From Planctomycetota bacterium (lineage in GTDB: Bacteria > Planctomycetota > PLA2 > JAEUHO01): a stretch of DNA of 5,772 bases. How positions within the stretch are numbered: the stretch's first letter is position 1; every line of letters begins with the position of its first letter. The position numbers and the translations under genes are program-made. The notes under the pieces are model-generated. The model saw nothing but the letters and a program-made list of their open reading frames with translations. It did not search any database and was not told the DNA's origin. Of the stretch, positions 4,945 through 5,772 are shown one piece after another. The stretch spans positions 1 to 5,772 of the forward strand of contig JAHEIK010000274.1 in NCBI GenBank assembly GCA_024639415.1, written 5' to 3'.

Positions 4945-5772
4945 CTAGGGCCGCTTGGGGAACTTGTCGAAGCCGGGCTTGCGCTTCTCCAGGAAGGCCT
5001 GCTTCCCCTCCTGGCCCTCTTCCGTCATGTAGTAGAGCAGCGTCGCGTTGCCCGCGAGCTCCTGCAATCCCGCCTGACCGTCGCAGTCGGCGTTCAGCGC
5101 CGACTTGAGGCAGCGGATCGCCAGCGGGGAGTGCTGCAGGATCTCCCGGCACCACTGCACGGTCTCGGCTTCGAGCTGCTCGTAGGGCACGACGACGTTG
5201 ACCATACCCATGTCCAGCGCCTGCTGCGCGTCGTACTGCCGGCAGAGGAACCAGATCTCGCGCGCCTTCTTCTGCCCCACCATGCGGGCGAGGTAGCTCG
5301 AGCCGTAGCCGCCGTCGAAGCTGCCGACCTTCGGGCCGGTCTGGCCGAAGCGCGCGTTGTCCGCGGCGATGGTCAGGTCCGCCATGACGTGCAGCACGTG
5401 GCCGCCACCGATCGCATAGCCCGCGACCATCGCGATGATCGGCTTCGGGCAGCGGCGCATCTCCCGCTGGAAGTCCAGCACGTTCAGGCGGTGGACGCCT
5501 TCGGCGTCGACGTAGCCTGCGTCGCCGCGGATGCGCTGGTCCCCGCCGGCGCAGAAGGCATCCTTGCCCTCGCCCGTCAGGATGATCACGCCGATCGTGG
5601 GGTCGTCGCGGGCGTCGTCCAGGGCCTTGCGCATCTCCATGACCGTCTGCGGCCGGAAGGCGTTGCGGACCTCCGGCCGGTTGATCGTGATCTTGGCGAT
5701 GCCATCCCACTTGTGGAAGCGGATGTCCTCGTAGTCACCGACAGACTCCCAGGGGAAGACGGGCGGGGTGCT
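4945..5772 (-). CDS. menB: 1,4-Dihydroxy-2-naphthoyl-CoA synthase MenB (5' end beyond window)
   Basis: This crotonase-fold enzyme cyclises OSB-CoA to DHNA-CoA. The open frame runs to the window edge, giving 275 visible residues against about 285 for E. coli MenB, so only a few N-terminal residues are missing. An ATG at 5640 is not the start: the 44 codons before it encode conserved MenB sequence, including YEDIRFHKWDGIAKITINRP and VRNAFRPQTV. Counting from the first visible residue, motifs are CAGGDQ (74-79) and IGGGH (121-125) for the oxyanion region, QTGPKVGSFDGG (144-155) with the catalytic aspartate D153, and a C-terminal YYMTEEGQEG block with the likely active-site tyrosine Y248. Glycine follows QT, where mycobacterial MenB has aspartate; this marks the type I enzyme, which needs bicarbonate as catalytic base. 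It is the first visible gene of the operon. Confidence 0.97.
   Translation of the reverse strand, partial: STPPVFPWESVGDYEDIRFHKWDGIAKITINRPEVRNAFRPQTVMEMRKALDDARDDPTIGVIILTGEGKDAFCAGGDQRIRGDAGYVDAEGVHRLNVLDFQREMRRCPKPIIAMVAGYAIGGGHVLHVMADLTIAADNARFGQTGPKVGSFDGGYGSSYLARMVGQKKAREIWFLCRQYDAQQALDMGMVNVVVPYEQLEAETVQWCREILQHSPLAIRCLKSALNADCDGQAGLQELAGNATLLYYMTEEGQEGKQAFLEKRKPGFDKFPKRP

Noticed and set aside
4945..5640. MenB starting at the ATG at 5640 (231 residues)
   Set aside because: The frame continues to the window edge and the 44 preceding codons encode conserved MenB N-terminal sequence, so the gene is cut by the window and does not start here.
4118..5710. A 530-residue minus-strand frame across menB and menA
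   Set aside because: It is a frame-shifted reading of both genes, rich in Arg, Gly and Ala, as expected from high-GC shadow frames.
1..5772. An undescribed defence, mobile or biosynthetic system
   Set aside because: Every substantial frame with natural composition matches a known family, mostly menaquinone biosynthesis. No direct repeats, transposase, toxin-antitoxin pair or foreign-looking composition was seen.

Overview
The window comes from a high-GC bacterial chromosome and is densely coding. Its core is a menaquinone (vitamin K2) biosynthesis operon of the classical o-succinylbenzoate (OSB) route. Menaquinone points to a bacterium with a MK-based respiratory chain. The MenB is the bicarbonate-type enzyme and closely resembles the enterobacterial sequence as I remember it. 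The strong third-position G/C bias and weak Shine-Dalgarno sequences suit a high-GC Gram-negative lineage (for example Planctomycetota, Myxococcota or relatives), but the sequence does not fix the phylum. I see no mobile elements, rRNA, tRNA or CRISPR.

Layout, left to right. (1) 13-480, minus: a YbaK/EbsC-family aminoacyl-tRNA deacylase. (2) 481-645: a divergent promoter region with a TTGCGCAA palindrome and a possible leaderless promoter firing rightward. (3) 646-1478, plus: a two-gene unit in which a SlyD-like FKBP prolyl isomerase overlaps by 4 nt (GTGA) a hotdog thioesterase of the 1,4-dihydroxy-2-naphthoyl-CoA (DHNA-CoA) hydrolase type. (4) 1479-1553: a short convergent intergenic segment with two stem-loops, one of which contains the thioesterase stop codon. 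(5) 1554-5772, minus: menB-menA-menC-menE, transcribed leftward. menB is cut at its 5' end by the right edge of the window. The junctions tighten downstream: a 15-nt gap, then a 4-nt ATGA overlap, then a 1-nt TGATG overlap.

Together the genes cover a continuous stretch of the pathway: MenC makes OSB, MenE activates it to OSB-CoA, MenB cyclises it to DHNA-CoA, the thioesterase on the opposite strand plausibly releases DHNA, and MenA prenylates DHNA to demethylmenaquinone. MenF, MenD, MenH and the final methyltransferase are not in the window; some may lie beyond the right edge, upstream of menB.

I do not see an undescribed system here. The points worth a second look are the DHNA-CoA thioesterase placed in a convergent operon with a chaperone-type prolyl isomerase, the possible leaderless start of that operon, the stop codon inside a perfect hairpin, and an altered catalytic-lysine motif in MenE.
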